Shown here: positions 51,882 through 60,759 of the stretch, in pieces
Numbering within the stretch: position 1 is the first letter of the stretch
Layout of the letters: each line of letters opens with the position of its first letter
Assembly: GCF_015679185.1 (NCBI RefSeq)
Contig: NZ_CP064939.1
Span: 868,001 to 932,000, forward strand
Source of the DNA: Pedobacter endophyticus
GTDB lineage: Bacteria; Bacteroidota; Bacteroidia; Sphingobacteriales; Sphingobacteriaceae
Reading direction: 5' to 3'
DNA length: 64,000 nt
Notes under the pieces: generated by a model
Told to the model about the DNA's origin: nothing
Seen by the model: the letters and a program-made list of their open reading frames with translations, nothing else
The model's database searches: none
Made by a program: the position numbers and the translations under genes

Positions 51882-52745
51882 TTATTTTAACAGCCCCTCA
51901 CACCCCCTCAAATACTCCTCAATCGAAGTCTCCCCAACAACCGCATCCTCTGGATATTCAACCCCGCCTTTCAGCGTTATCCGCGTCATGTTCGTGTAGC
52001 TGTGGGCCGCCTGAGGCGAAAAACCCAGCGACTGATAAACACCTTCCCAGTCCTTTTCATCTATCACTTTAACTTTTATTTCCTTGTTAAATATGTTGCT
52101 TAAAGCAGCGGCCACATCTGCTGGCGAGTAGTCGGTTGGCCCCACGATGTTGCTGATTCGTTCGGACCGCTCCTGTGTAAGCAACTCGGCTGCTAGTTTG
52201 GCGATGTCTCTGGGGGCCACCATCGGCATGCGGAAATCTTCAGGATAAAAGGACGTAATAAAACCATTTTCCTTTGCGGTTGCAATGGCGGGTTTCCAGT
52301 TGCTTATGTAATAAGCTGGGCGAATGATATGATAATCGTGATGCATTGTTTTTATTCCCTGTTCCAATGCGTAGAGAACGCCAAGATCGGCGATGTGCTC
52401 GCCGGGCTGATTGCCCAAAGTAGATTGGACCACTACCCTTTTCGTCGGAATGCTTTTGAGCGCTTCGAGTATCGATTTGACTGTTTTTCGTTCCTCAAGA
52501 TCAATGTCTGTAGAAACATCGGCTGGCGGATTGAGAATAAAAAGCGCTTCAGCCTCAGCAAACACCTCCGTAAGCCGTGGGGTATCGAGTACGTCAACTT
52601 CCTTTATTTCCGTAGAAACAGGAAACAATTCCTTTGCTTTTGAAGCGTCGCGGGTTAGGGCGATAACCGGCTTGCGCTGTTTTGCCGTCAGTTGATCAAT
52701 TAGCTGTTGGCCGATATTACCTGTAGCACCTGTTATTAGCAGCAT
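51882..52745 (-). CDS. NmrA-like NAD(P)-binding oxidoreductase
   Basis: A 287-aa atypical short-chain dehydrogenase. The Rossmann motif GATGNIGQQLI starts at residue 6. Further family blocks are VIALTRDASKA, AEALFILNPPAD, VVVQSTLGNQPG, IIRPAYYISNW and SNIVGPTDYSPADVAAALSNI. It resembles QorB/NmrA-type NAD(P)H-quinone or redox-sensing proteins. An AAGGAG ribosome-binding site 6 nt before the ATG settles the start; a longer frame adding PELFFLKKETL is rejected. It is monocistronic and has normal composition, marking the return to core-like sequence right of the island. Confidence 0.92.
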   Translation of the reverse strand: MLLITGATGNIGQQLIDQLTAKQRKPVIALTRDASKAKELFPVSTEIKEVDVLDTPRLTEVFAEAEALFILNPPADVSTDIDLEERKTVKSILEALKSIPTKRVVVQSTLGNQPGEHIADLGVLYALEQGIKTMHHDYHIIRPAYYISNWKPAIATAKENGFITSFYPEDFRMPMVAPRDIAKLAAELLTQERSERISNIVGPTDYSPADVAAALSNIFNKEIKVKVIDEKDWEGVYQSLGFSPQAAHSYTNMTRITLKGGVEYPEDAVVGETSIEEYLRGCEGLLK

Positions 52746-52751
52746 GAGTGT

Positions 52752-52757
52752 CTCCTT
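52752..52757 (-). promoter_or_regulatory. Shine-Dalgarno site that fixes the NmrA-like start
   Basis: AAGGAG on the minus strand, 6 nt before the ATG. Strong Shine-Dalgarno sites are unusual in this window. Confidence 0.7.
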
Positions 52758-52895
52758 TTTCAAAAAGAACAACTCGGGCAAAATAAAGTTTGCATTTGTG
52801 CTAAGGCATAAAAAAGCAAAGGCAGCGGGGCAATTGAAATTTTTTTTAACCTTTAAACTACCCGAACAAATTGGGCGTTAATCTGTGCTTCGCTT

Positions 52896-53201
52896 TTAGT
52901 TACAAAGCGCCAGCATATCTCTTTTTACCCTTTTGTAAGTATTAAAAAGCAGGTTTTGGTAATGTTGAAGATCATCGTTGAAACGTTGTTTTTCTTCGGG
53001 CGAACGAGAACTGATGTTGTAATTTGCCATGGCCTGGGCGGTGTCGAAGTTAACAGCGGCACCTGGTTTATGGCTCGAGATAGAAACAAATTCTTTAAAA
53101 CGATAATGCAGGGGCGCATTTTGATAGTAAAGGTAGGTCAAGGTTTTTTCCTTAATCGCTTTTGCAATTTCGCTATTGGAGCTGCTGTTGAAGTAATCCA
53201 T
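52896..53201 (-). CDS. Hypothetical small protein
   Basis: No family is recognised. This 101-aa soluble protein is rich in Asn, Tyr and Lys (MDYFNSSSNSEIAKAIKEKT, then YYQNAPLHYRFKEFVSI, and RSPEEKQRFNDDLQHYQNLLF). Its latter half appears helical (RFNDDLQHYQNLLFNTYKRVKRDMLALC). It has an ATG start, an even residue distribution and no competing frame of better quality. It stands alone between the NmrA-like gene and a repeat-rich spacer. Moderately likely to be real. Confidence 0.55.
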   Translation of the reverse strand: MDYFNSSSNSEIAKAIKEKTLTYLYYQNAPLHYRFKEFVSISSHKPGAAVNFDTAQAMANYNISSRSPEEKQRFNDDLQHYQNLLFNTYKRVKRDMLALCN

Positions 53202-53762
53202 ATTATTTTTCGTTTTTCCGTTGAATCAATACTACAACCAAAAAAGATGTTTGTAGTTTCGTTTATTTTTGTCTTCCGTTGAAGGTAATCAAATGGCACG
53301 CCAAAATGAGACATCGGCACGTGAGTAATTGCACAATTCATATTTTTGCGCAATTATTCAACAACTTTCGCACTTTTTTCTCACTTATCAACTCCAACAA
53401 TTACAGTTACAACTAAACTTTTCTTTAGTTTTTTGTCATTTACCGATTTTTGATAGGGTATTTAGTAAAAAACTCCTCTTTTGACTACATATTGCTTATT
53501 AAAGAAATTTTTCTCAGAACAAAAGTCATTTTGCAGAATAAAATCATTCGATTGTTAAGAAATTATTAAGCGTTGCAACTAAATTGTCGTTTTTATATTA
53601 GGGAATCCGATCTCAATCTATGGTGTGGACACATTTCCTTTCGGCCGTTCGGTATCCGATAACTATCGGCATGCCCGCCCGCTTTAACGGACGGGCAGAC
53701 AGGTGGTCCCTAAACTTCGGGATTAACGCAAGGTGCCTAATCTTATGTATTAGGATCCCCTA

Positions 53763-53776
53763 CCGATAGCTATCGG
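53763..53776. repeat. CCGATAGCTATCGG palindrome
   Basis: Exact copy of the 14-bp core found at 41153, 41524 and 60775, here next to a family C element as at 41522. Confidence 0.7.
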
Positions 53777-53810
53777 ACAAGCTACCAATGACAGATTTAA
53801 AATGTGCTCG

Positions 53811-53925
53811 TCTTTTCGACTGTAGCGCAGCGGAACGGAGAAATCTTTGAAGCCTTTTTTCGATGCGGAGTTCAAAGATTTCTCCTCCAAAGGAGCTCCT
53901 GCGGAGCGCTTCGGTCGAAATGACG
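53811..53925. repeat. MITE-like element, family C, most symmetric copy
   Basis: The left part 'tcttttcgactgtagcgcagcgg' and 'ggagaaatctttgaa' mirror 'ttcaaagatttctcc' and 'gcggagcgcttcggtcgaaatgacga' at the right, so the whole 115-bp element can fold on itself around 'gccttttttcgatgcgga'. Non-coding. Confidence 0.7.
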
Positions 53926-54166
53926 ATTCGGTGAAAACCTGTCATCCCGACTCCTTTGTTTTTTCAAAAACTGATCTCTGAGGATGACGACCGTTCATGG
54001 AGAGCGCCACAAAATCCGTGACCATTTTCGAAATGTGTGCAGACTATAGGGTAGCCATGGAACAAAAAGCCTAAAAAATCTTTCATTCATCGCAAAGCTA
54101 AGTTGGCAAGCCAATAGTTATGAGACGATGATAAGCCCGAGCCGATCTTTTTTTTATCTTTACGTA

Positions 54167-54979
54167 ATGAACAATTACCCCATTTCGGGCATCTTTATTT
54201 ATCCTATAAAATCGTTGGGCGGCATCAGTGTCGATGCTGCTGTGGTTGAAGAAAGGGGGCTTCGCTACGACCGCCGATGGATGTTGGTTGACGAAAATAA
54301 CACGTTTATTACGCAAAGAAAGTATGCGGAACTTTCGCTGTTAGATGTACAACTGAACGCCGATTGCTTGGAGGTGAGCCATAAAATGGAAGCCCGTAAA
54401 GCGGTTAAATTTGGTATTGACGAACATAGCGACGTATTAATTTCAGTTACGATTTGGGATGACGCGACTTTCGCTCATGAAGTGAACCCTGCGGTTAGCG
54501 CGTGGTTTACGGATTTTATGCAAATGAATGTGAGGCTGGTTAAAATTGCCGAAGATGCCAGGCGACTTGTGGACACCGACTATGCACATCATGATGAAGT
54601 GGTGAGCTTTGCGGATGGTTACCCCTGTTTGCTGATCGGACAATCGGCATTGGATGGGCTAAACGCGAAACTGGATAGCGCTATCGGAATGGACCGTTTT
54701 CGCCCGAACTTTGTTTTTACGGGGGGCGAGCCACACGTTGAGGATGATTTTGCCACTTTTTCAGTCGGCGAGGTTACATTTAATGCGGTAAAGCCCTGCG
54801 CACGGTGTGTTTTAACCACTATTGATCAGCAAACGGGAGCAAAAGGCGCCGAACCGTTAAAAACATTGGCCACCTATCGCAAGAAGGGCAATAAAATCAT
54901 GTTCGGGCAAAATTTACTTCACCAGGGAACGGGTGTCGTTCGGGTTGGCGACGAACTTGTGGTTGAAAAATGGAAATAA
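54167..54979 (+). CDS. MOSC domain-containing protein
   Basis: A molybdenum-cofactor sulfurase C-terminal-type protein of 270 aa, of the YcbX/mARC-like kind that may bind Moco and reduce N-hydroxylated compounds. The N-terminal MOSC beta-barrel domain reads ISGIFIYPIKSLGGISVDAAVVEERGLRYDRRWMLVDENN. The MOSC core contains YPCLLIGQSALDGLNAKL, DRFRPNFVFTGGEPHVEDDF and KPCARCVLTTIDQQTG, whose Cys is the expected Mo-ligating residue. YcbX has a C-terminal ferredoxin domain; none is present here. ATG at MNNYPIS fits the family start. A TATCTTTA box lies shortly before it. Confidence 0.92.
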   Translation: MNNYPISGIFIYPIKSLGGISVDAAVVEERGLRYDRRWMLVDENNTFITQRKYAELSLLDVQLNADCLEVSHKMEARKAVKFGIDEHSDVLISVTIWDDATFAHEVNPAVSAWFTDFMQMNVRLVKIAEDARRLVDTDYAHHDEVVSFADGYPCLLIGQSALDGLNAKLDSAIGMDRFRPNFVFTGGEPHVEDDFATFSVGEVTFNAVKPCARCVLTTIDQQTGAKGAEPLKTLATYRKKGNKIMFGQNLLHQGTGVVRVGDELVVEKWK

Positions 54980-54985
54980 GTGTTT

Positions 54986-55009
54986 AGGCTTCGATAAAAT
55001 AAGCCTTTT
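54986..55009 (+). terminator. Weak terminator hairpin after the MOSC gene
   Basis: AGGCTT / AAGCCT stem with a 9-nt loop followed by TTTT, starting 7 bp after the stop. Short stem, so moderate support. Confidence 0.45.
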
Positions 55010-55454
55010 GGCAACGCGCAACCGTTATACGCCTATCAATGCTATTAAGTTAAGTCCATAAATGCCCTGAAATAAACGGCGTAGCCCTCTTGAATGCCAT
55101 TGAAAACATAAAGTTATATGAAAAATTCAGGGTGGCGGGGCGGTTAATCAGAACGCTTAATATCCCTCCAACCCCTTGTCGTCACTCATATTGATTTTAT
55201 TCCAATAATTACCCCTACCATTGACGTTTTTTTTGAATACCGTAAAATCGTCCTTTCGACCGAAGCGCTCCAAGGGAGCTCCTATGGAGGAGAAATCTTT
55301 GAACCTTGAATAAAGATTTCTCGGCTACGCTCGAAATGACGACGCTTCTTAGAAGCATTCTTCTTAAAAATGACGTCACTTTATATTGATTTTTCCCGAA
55401 AATTAAAACTCAGGATGACAATATTTTTTCAGCGAGGCAACGTAAATACCTCAA
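55010..55454. other. Repeat-bearing spacer between MOSC and serine-hydrolase genes
   Basis: No gene is seen. It contains a lone 'caatgctattaagttaagtc' (the MITE end of 43034) near 55037, and a family C element at 55249-55343 with 'cgaccgaagcgctcc', 'ggaggagaaatctttgaacctt' and 'atttctcggctacgctcgaaatgacga'. A 'gaaaattaaaactcaggatgacaatatt' word, also found near 9830 and 58276, follows it. Confidence 0.55.
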
Positions 55455-56711
55455 CTATTTTAGTGCCTGATAAACCAGTACCTTAAATTTATGATCGAGT
55501 TCGGTATGGGTTAAGGGCGATTGCTGCATAAAGAGCAAACCGGATAAGTGCTCGCGGGGATCGGCCCAGTAAAAGGTACCAAAAAAGCCGCTCCATGAAA
55601 TGCTTCCGGGCGAGAGGCCGAGTTTGGCACTCCCCTTTTCGGTAGTAATTTGAAATCCCAGTCCGAACTTATCATCGCCCAGCGATAAATTGCCGATCTG
55701 GTTTTCTGTCATCAGCTCAACGGTATGGCGGGCAAGCAGCTGCTTTCCGTTAAATGTACCTTTGTTTAAAAAGAGTTGTAAAAAATTGGCGTAATCGCTC
55801 GCGGTGGAAACCAGCCCTGCCCCACCGGCAAAGTAACCGTTGTGGTTAATTGGGTAATCAATTGTACTGCCGGGAAAGGTATTTCTTTTCCATTTTACGG
55901 GCTTTCGCGAACTTCGGTCTTCTGTGTACACATTGGCCAATCGTGTCTGTTTGCTTTGTGGAAGGTGGAAGTAGGTATCTTTCATTTGGAGGGGTTCAAA
56001 GATTCGTTTGCTAAGAAACTGATCGAGCGGCATGCCGGAGGCCACCTCAACCAGCCGACCCAAAACATCGATACTTAAACTGTAGTTGAAACGTTCGCCG
56101 GGATTAAACTCGAGCGGCAGTTTGCCGAGCTTGTCGATGGAGTTGGCGAGTAAGCCTTTATGATCGAGAAAACCTGCCTCAATGCCGGCTTTGGCATAAA
56201 TCGCTCTCATCTTGGCCGAACCAATCTGTGCATAGCCGAGCCCTGAAGTATGGGTTAAAAGATCTCTGATGGTTACCTCCCTTTTGGCCGGAACGGCGGT
56301 GTAGCTCGAGTCGGTATCATTAAATGTTTGGATCACCTTTGGGGCGGCAAAGGATGGAATGTACTTTGAAATGGGATCATCGAGTAAGAACTTTCCTTCT
56401 TCCCACAGTAGCATTACGGCTGTACTGGTAATGGCTTTGGTTTGGGAGGCAATTCGGAAAATGGCATCCTTTTGCATGGGTTTACGTCGCTCAGCATCGT
56501 CCATACCAAAAGCTTTATAGTAAGCCGGCTTGCCATCTTTCATCACGAGGCAAACGGCACCAACAATCCAGTTGCTATCTACCGCGGCTTGAAACACCTT
56601 GTCGATGCGGTTTAGGCGGTCGGCATAAAAGCCTGTATTGCTTGTTGCAACTTGTGCAAAGGTTTGCAGCGAGCCGATACTGATCAGAATGGTTAGGATA
56701 ATGCGTTTCAT
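55455..56711 (-). CDS. Exported serine hydrolase of the class C beta-lactamase/DD-peptidase superfamily
   Basis: A 418-aa secreted penicillin-binding-like hydrolase with signal peptide KRIILTILISIGSLQTFAQ. The nucleophile is Ser89 in RIASQTKAITS (SxxK, Lys92). A second motif, usually YxN, reads YSL in GERFNYSLSIDVLGRL; the third, HxG/KTG-type, is not clear (SPGSISWSGFFGTFYWADP is in the right area). It probably acts as an esterase or peptidase rather than a true beta-lactamase. It is followed, on the same strand upstream, by the YhhN gene 51 bp away. Confidence 0.9.
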   Translation of the reverse strand: MKRIILTILISIGSLQTFAQVATSNTGFYADRLNRIDKVFQAAVDSNWIVGAVCLVMKDGKPAYYKAFGMDDAERRKPMQKDAIFRIASQTKAITSTAVMLLWEEGKFLLDDPISKYIPSFAAPKVIQTFNDTDSSYTAVPAKREVTIRDLLTHTSGLGYAQIGSAKMRAIYAKAGIEAGFLDHKGLLANSIDKLGKLPLEFNPGERFNYSLSIDVLGRLVEVASGMPLDQFLSKRIFEPLQMKDTYFHLPQSKQTRLANVYTEDRSSRKPVKWKRNTFPGSTIDYPINHNGYFAGGAGLVSTASDYANFLQLFLNKGTFNGKQLLARHTVELMTENQIGNLSLGDDKFGLGFQITTEKGSAKLGLSPGSISWSGFFGTFYWADPREHLSGLLFMQQSPLTHTELDHKFKVLVYQALK

Positions 56712-56762
56712 GCGATCTCAATTAGTGTAAATTCAATTTCAAACTGCTTTGATTGTAAGCAC

Positions 56763-57455
56763 TTAAACACTGGTTTTTGTTACCACCAGCTTTCTTTCTA
56801 TTGTGCCGTAAACAATCAAATACTGCGCAATCATGTACGTGGCCATAATTAAAATGCCGCTTTGCGGTATCGGTCGTGCAAACTTGTTAACGGCCAAAAC
56901 ACTATCAGAAAGCAAAAAGAACAAAGCACCGAACAGAATGAGCTTGTAACTGAGGATATTTACTTTGCCGTAACGGTTAACGGCCATAATAGCCATAACG
57001 GTGATGATGATGGCATACATTAACACGGCAAATTGCATGGCACCAAGAAATGGCTGCAGGTAAAAGAATAAACCGACGCAAAAGATAACCAGCGCACCTA
57101 CAGCCCATAAAAAGAAAGAATTTTTTAGGTGGGGGTTCGATTTATGGTCGAGCACAAAAGCACGAATGTAGTACACATGGCAGATTAAAAATGCGGCGAG
57201 GCCGAACATGAAATAACCTGAGGTTTGGGATTGGTACATCAGCAAATAATCGCCAATGAGTGCAAACACAAGACCAATGAAAATGCGTTTATGAAACCTG
57301 CCCCTTAACCTGGTTGCGGAATAAAGCCATACCAATAGCGAAACTGCGATTAACGGTTTGGAGAAGTTACGAAGGGGAATATTGCCCACCGCTTCGGCAT
57401 ACAATTGAACGATGAAGATTAACGCAAAAATGGAAGCAAATAGTTTAGTTTTCAT
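56763..57455 (-). CDS. YhhN/TMEM86 family (lysoplasmalogenase-like) membrane protein
   Basis: A 230-aa integral membrane protein with about eight helices (FASIFALIFIVQLYAEAV, PLIAVSLLVWLYSA, IFIGLVFALIGDYLLMY, YFMFGLAAFLICHVYYIRAF, ALVIFCVGLFFYL, FAVLMYAIIITVMAIMAV, LILFGALFFLLSDSVLAVN, ILIMATYMIAQYLIVYG). GDYLLM and LSDSVLAVNKF contain the family Asp residues, and QYLIVYG ends the conserved core. By homology it hydrolyses the vinyl ether of lysoplasmalogens; activity in this group is inferred. The ATG at MKTKLFAS is chosen because the longer frame adds a non-membrane leader. Confidence 0.9.
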   Translation of the reverse strand: MKTKLFASIFALIFIVQLYAEAVGNIPLRNFSKPLIAVSLLVWLYSATRLRGRFHKRIFIGLVFALIGDYLLMYQSQTSGYFMFGLAAFLICHVYYIRAFVLDHKSNPHLKNSFFLWAVGALVIFCVGLFFYLQPFLGAMQFAVLMYAIIITVMAIMAVNRYGKVNILSYKLILFGALFFLLSDSVLAVNKFARPIPQSGILIMATYMIAQYLIVYGTIERKLVVTKTSV

Positions 57456-57663
57456 TAATGGGAATTGTTTTTGTGTGAATTGTAAAACCAAAATACGGAT
57501 ATTAACTGAATGCACGCAAATGTTAGCTGATATTGGTCGCAAATGGTTAGTAAATGTGAGAAGGGCAGCCAGAACAAAGGTTATGCCGCCAGTTTTGTCA
57601 TTCTGACGAAGGAAGAATCTGCAACCTACGTCTCACCGCCCTTGCCCTCTTTCACTTGCCCTC
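57456..57663. other. Spacer with no supported gene
   Basis: Short frames here contain no recognisable protein. Words such as 'gtcattctgacgaaggaagaatct' resemble the dispersed 'gtcat...gatgac' repeat class. It leads into the duplicated 247-bp block. Confidence 0.4.
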
Positions 57664-58148
57664 TTTTGCCAGTGGTTTGTTGGCGTTCGGTGTTTCATCG
57701 CCCGGGATCCTTCGATATTCTCAGGATGACAGCGTTAAAAGCAGTCATTAACCGGAAAGTTGTGTCTACACCATATGAAGTATCGGAACACGCGTTGCAC
57801 TAACATTAACATTTTTTTTTGTAACACATTATCATTGAATTCTTTGTCATGCTGAGGCACGAAGCATCCCTTACCGATTCCGCATTGGTCTTAGTTAACC
57901 CACTCTCCTTTTTTGCCAGTGGTTTGTTGGCGTTCGGCGTTTCATCGCCTGGGGATCCTTCGATACTCTCAGGATGACAGCGTTAAAAGCAGTCATTAAC
58001 CGGAAAGTTGTGTCTACACCATATGAAGTATCAGAACACGCGTTGCACTAACATTAACATTTTTTTTGTAACACATTATCATTGAATGCTTTTGTCATGC
58101 TGAGGCACGAAGCATCTCTTACCGATTCCGCATTGGCCTTAGTTAACC
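57664..58148. repeat. Tandem duplication of about 247 bp (two copies)
   Basis: A unit beginning 'ttttgccagtggtttgttgg' at 57664 recurs at 57911 with few changes. It includes 'caggatgacagcgttaaaag', 'cattaaccggaaagttgtg', a T-run of 8-10 (differing in length between copies) and 'gtcatgctgaggcacgaagc'. After the second copy a decayed third start ('tttttgggcagtgggta') is seen near 58156. From there to 58446 only more 'aggatgacag'-type repeat words appear. Confidence 0.85.
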
Positions 58149-58446
58149 CGCCCCCCTTTTTGGGCAGTGGGTAATTGAAGTTTTGCATTCCATCGCTTGG
58201 GGATTCTTCACTGCGTTCAGAATGACAGAAAATTTAGCCATTCAGTATTTTACATAATGCCATATTGATTTTTTGCTAAAAATTAAAACTCTGGATAACA
58301 AGTTCAACAAACCCGTTTAGCAGCTTCTACGCTCAGTTTTTTCTTAAATATTTAATAACAGGCGTTGTTTTATATTTATTTGGTGCTTAGCTTTGTGACG
58401 CTAAATCAAAGTTTTTTTCGTTATTGGCATTTATACATCCCGTGTT

Positions 58447-58797
58447 ATGAAAAAGTTATTCCTACTTTCTTTACTCGTTTCTGTAAGCTACGTTGCAAAA
58501 AGCCAAACGCTGGTTTTAGCGAAAGATGCGGCGCAGTATGTTGGCAAAACGGTTACCATTTGCGATTCTGTTTATAGCACAAAGGCGCTGGACAAATTAA
58601 GTTTGATTAATTTGGGGGGTGCCTATCCGAAAGAGCTGATTACGGTGGTAATTAATAAGGAAGATCAGGAAAAGTTTCCTTCTGAACCTTCTGCCATGTT
58701 TATTGGCAACAACATTTGCGTAACTGGTGTAGTTTCAGATTTTAAGGGCAAAAAGCAAATCGTGGTTACCGACCCGAAGCAAATTGTTGTAAAATAA
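58447..58797 (+). CDS. Secreted OB-fold-like small protein
   Basis: A 116-aa exported protein with signal peptide KKLFLLSLLVSVSYVAKSQ. The rest is a five-strand pattern typical of a small OB-fold (AAQYVGKTVTICDSVYSTK, LSLINLGGAYPKELITVVINKED, FIGNNICVTGVVSDFKGKKQIVVTDPKQIVV). 'GKTVTICDSV' and 'ICVTGVVSDFKGKKQIVV' are characteristic of the tRNA_anti-like/nucleic-acid-binding OB proteins that Bacteroidetes export. Role unknown. ATG start. Confidence 0.82.
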   Translation: MKKLFLLSLLVSVSYVAKSQTLVLAKDAAQYVGKTVTICDSVYSTKALDKLSLINLGGAYPKELITVVINKEDQEKFPSEPSAMFIGNNICVTGVVSDFKGKKQIVVTDPKQIVVK

Positions 58798-59104
58798 TCC
58801 GATAATGAAACTTCCTTTTCTGGATTCATTGTTAACAATGCGTTAACGGATTACGGAAAGCGGTATTTTTTGTGCCGCCTCACCAAAAGAGGACAACCTG
58901 GCTTACACATTTTGATAGGTTTTCCATTAATTTGTGTCCCGAAAAGCACGTCATGATGTAACCATTTCAGTTCGAAACTTCATTTACCTGCTACGGCGTT
59001 GCCTATTCCGTTCAATCGGGAACTCCGTATTTTTCTTAATCACCGATTTTCGGGCGGCCATCATCCAGCGCTTAATTGCCTGCGGCTAAAAAATTACGCT
59101 GATA
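58798..59104. other. Spacer with no recognised feature
   Basis: No gene, hairpin terminator or known repeat was found between the OB-fold gene and the PAP2 promoter. Confidence 0.4.
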
Positions 59105-59137
59105 ATTGTTCGATTTAAGGTAATTTGTATAGTTTTG
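59105..59137 (+). promoter_or_regulatory. Putative promoter of the PAP2 gene
   Basis: TTG at 59106-59108, a 21-nt spacer, and TAGTTTTG at 59130-59137, which fits TAnnTTTG. The ATG is 17 bp after the -7 box. Confidence 0.5.
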
Positions 59138-59153
59138 GAATTTTAGCAAAAAC

Positions 59154-59798
59154 ATGCCGACCATATTAAACCGAAACCTCTTAATAGCTGTATTGATTAT
59201 TCTTATTGTTGCGTTTGGTTCTTTAAGCGTTTTCATTTATCACCACTTGATCTGGAAATTTGACACTCAGGTTTCTCTGGTTATTCAGCACTACCAGGCC
59301 AATTGGCTGGATAAGGTGATGGTGGGAATCAGCTTTTTTGGAGAGCTGCCTTTTTCGTTGATTTCGGTGTTAATTGTGGCATACATTTTTTACTGGAAAA
59401 AATATAAGCGTGAAGCCTTGTTTATCTCCACTACCTTGCTGTCTGGCTTGATTATTCTGGGCGTTAAAAACATCATCAATCGCCCGCGACCCACTTCGTT
59501 TTACGTGCGACTGGTAGACGTTTACCGCTTTCAGAGCTATCCGAGTGGCCATACGCTTTCGTATGTGCTGTTTTTCGGCTTCCTGATTATTTTAATGTTT
59601 CATTTAAAAGGGATACCAAAAACGACGAAGTGGATTGTAACCAGCATTTCGGCCTTTTTAATTGTAATGGTGGCCCCTTCGCGAATATACCTGGGGGCGC
59701 ATTGGTTTACTGATACTTTGGGCGGCTTTTTACTTGGCCTGATTTGCCTTTATCCCCTTTGCTATTTCTATTTTAAACAGGTGAAGAAAACCCGCTAA
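59154..59798 (+). CDS. PAP2-family membrane phosphatase
   Basis: A 214-aa integral membrane phosphatase, likely acting on lipid phosphates such as undecaprenyl pyrophosphate or phosphatidylglycerophosphate. The three catalytic motifs are intact: KNIINRPRP (KxxxxxxRP), YPSGHTLSY (PSGH) and SRIYLGAHWFTD (SRxxxxxHxxxD). About six helices surround them, starting NLLIAVLIILIVAFGSLSVFIYH. Substrate is not deducible. Single gene with its own promoter. Confidence 0.94.
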   Translation: MPTILNRNLLIAVLIILIVAFGSLSVFIYHHLIWKFDTQVSLVIQHYQANWLDKVMVGISFFGELPFSLISVLIVAYIFYWKKYKREALFISTTLLSGLIILGVKNIINRPRPTSFYVRLVDVYRFQSYPSGHTLSYVLFFGFLIILMFHLKGIPKTTKWIVTSISAFLIVMVAPSRIYLGAHWFTDTLGGFLLGLICLYPLCYFYFKQVKKTR

Positions 59799-59886
59799 TG
59801 CATTTAGCACATTATGGCTCGGCACCTGTTAATCATTTTCGAATGTTAATTGCTGTTATGAAAAAAAAATCTAATATTTTCAACCT

Positions 59887-60552
59887 ATGATAACTACCAA
59901 AGCAAAAGCATTTTTATTTGATTTAAACGGTACAATGATTAACGACATGGCTTTTCATAACCATGCGTGGCACAATATTCTTACTAAGGATTTAGGGGCA
60001 AGCATTAGCTTCGAGGCGGTTAAAAAGGAAATGTACGGTAAGAATCAGGATTTGTTAGAACGGGTTTTCGGCGCAGGCCATTTTTCGCAGGAGCAGATCG
60101 ATCAGATTTCAATCGAAAAAGAAAGAAGATATCAGGCAGATTACAAGCAACACCTGCGGTTGATTGATGGCTTAGCAGCTTTTTTGGAAAGGGCTAAAGG
60201 ACATGGAATATTAATGGCAATCGGTTCTGCAGCAATTCCGTTTAACATTAACTTTGTACTGGATAATTTAAACATCAGGCATTATTTCGGCGCAATTGTT
60301 AGTGCAGAGGATGTAGTAAACAGCAAGCCCGATCCGGAAACGTTTACTAAAGGCGCTGCTATTCTTGGGGTGTCGCCTGCGGATTGTATTGTATTTGAAG
60401 ATGCACCGAAAGGGGTTGAAGCGGCAAAAAACGCCGGAATGAAGTGTATTGCGCTAACCACAATGCATACTCAGGAAGAGTTTACGGTTAGCGACAATGT
60501 TATTGCCTTTATTGAAGATTATAATGATCCTGTTTTAACTGATCTGTTTTAA
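59887..60552 (+). CDS. HAD-superfamily hydrolase, beta-phosphoglucomutase-like, with DLNGT motif
   Basis: A 221-aa cytoplasmic phosphatase or phosphomutase. Motif I is FDLNGTMIND, in which the second catalytic Asp of the usual DxDGT is Asn, so the general acid is missing in this form. Motif II is AIGSAA, motif III SKPDPETF and motif IV VFEDAPKGVEAAKNAGM, all in the beta-PGM-like order with a helical cap (HAWHNILTKDLG...). Loss of the acid/base Asp usually weakens phosphotransfer. DLNGT is, from memory, not unique among Bacteroidetes. ATG start. Transcribed after the PAP2 gene, 88 bp apart. Confidence 0.9.
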   Translation: MITTKAKAFLFDLNGTMINDMAFHNHAWHNILTKDLGASISFEAVKKEMYGKNQDLLERVFGAGHFSQEQIDQISIEKERRYQADYKQHLRLIDGLAAFLERAKGHGILMAIGSAAIPFNINFVLDNLNIRHYFGAIVSAEDVVNSKPDPETFTKGAAILGVSPADCIVFEDAPKGVEAAKNAGMKCIALTTMHTQEEFTVSDNVIAFIEDYNDPVLTDLF

Positions 60553-60642
60553 AAGAGGTTGTCGTCTAAATTCAAAATAGCTTTGCTATAATCGATTTTT
60601 AGAAAAACAAAGGAGTTAGGATGACAGGTTTTTCCAGCAAAT

Positions 60643-60743
60643 CGTCATTGCCCCAAAGGGGCTACTTTGTAGCGAGGCCGGGTTCGTGCGAGCCGAAGCA
60701 ATCTGGTTTACGAAATGATATTGCTGCGTGCCTCGCAATGACG
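60643..60743. repeat. MITE-like element, family B
   Basis: CGTCATTGC...GCAATGACG ends with inner 'ccaaaggggctactttgtagcgaggc', 'gaagcaatctggttt' and 'atattgct' words, as in the copies at 22487 and 41280. It lies between the HAD gene and the 44-bp palindrome. Confidence 0.75.
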
Positions 60744-60759
60744 ATCTTTCTTATTCTGT

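Larger units (their letters stand above)
53202..54166. other. Repeat-bearing spacer
   Basis: From 53202 to about 53620 it is AT-rich with no gene I can support; overlapping short frames have no protein character. From 53640 it carries dispersed-repeat words: 'gataactatcgg', 'cccgcccgctttaacggacgggc' (a small GC hairpin), a CCGATAGCTATCGG palindrome at 53763-53776 and a family C element. 'gaggatgacgaccgttcatgg' near 53982-54002 recalls the 37914 element. Confidence 0.5.

Noticed and set aside
53138..53353. 71-codon minus-strand frame upstream of the 101-aa hypothetical gene
   Set aside because: Overlaps the better-supported gene and has random composition.
58365..58577. 70-codon plus frame overlapping the start of the OB-fold gene
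   Set aside because: The overlapping frame at 58447 has a clean signal peptide and OB-like pattern; this one has neither.
58798..59104. Gene remnant in the spacer before the PAP2 gene
   Set aside because: Six-frame reading by eye gave no sustained protein similarity.
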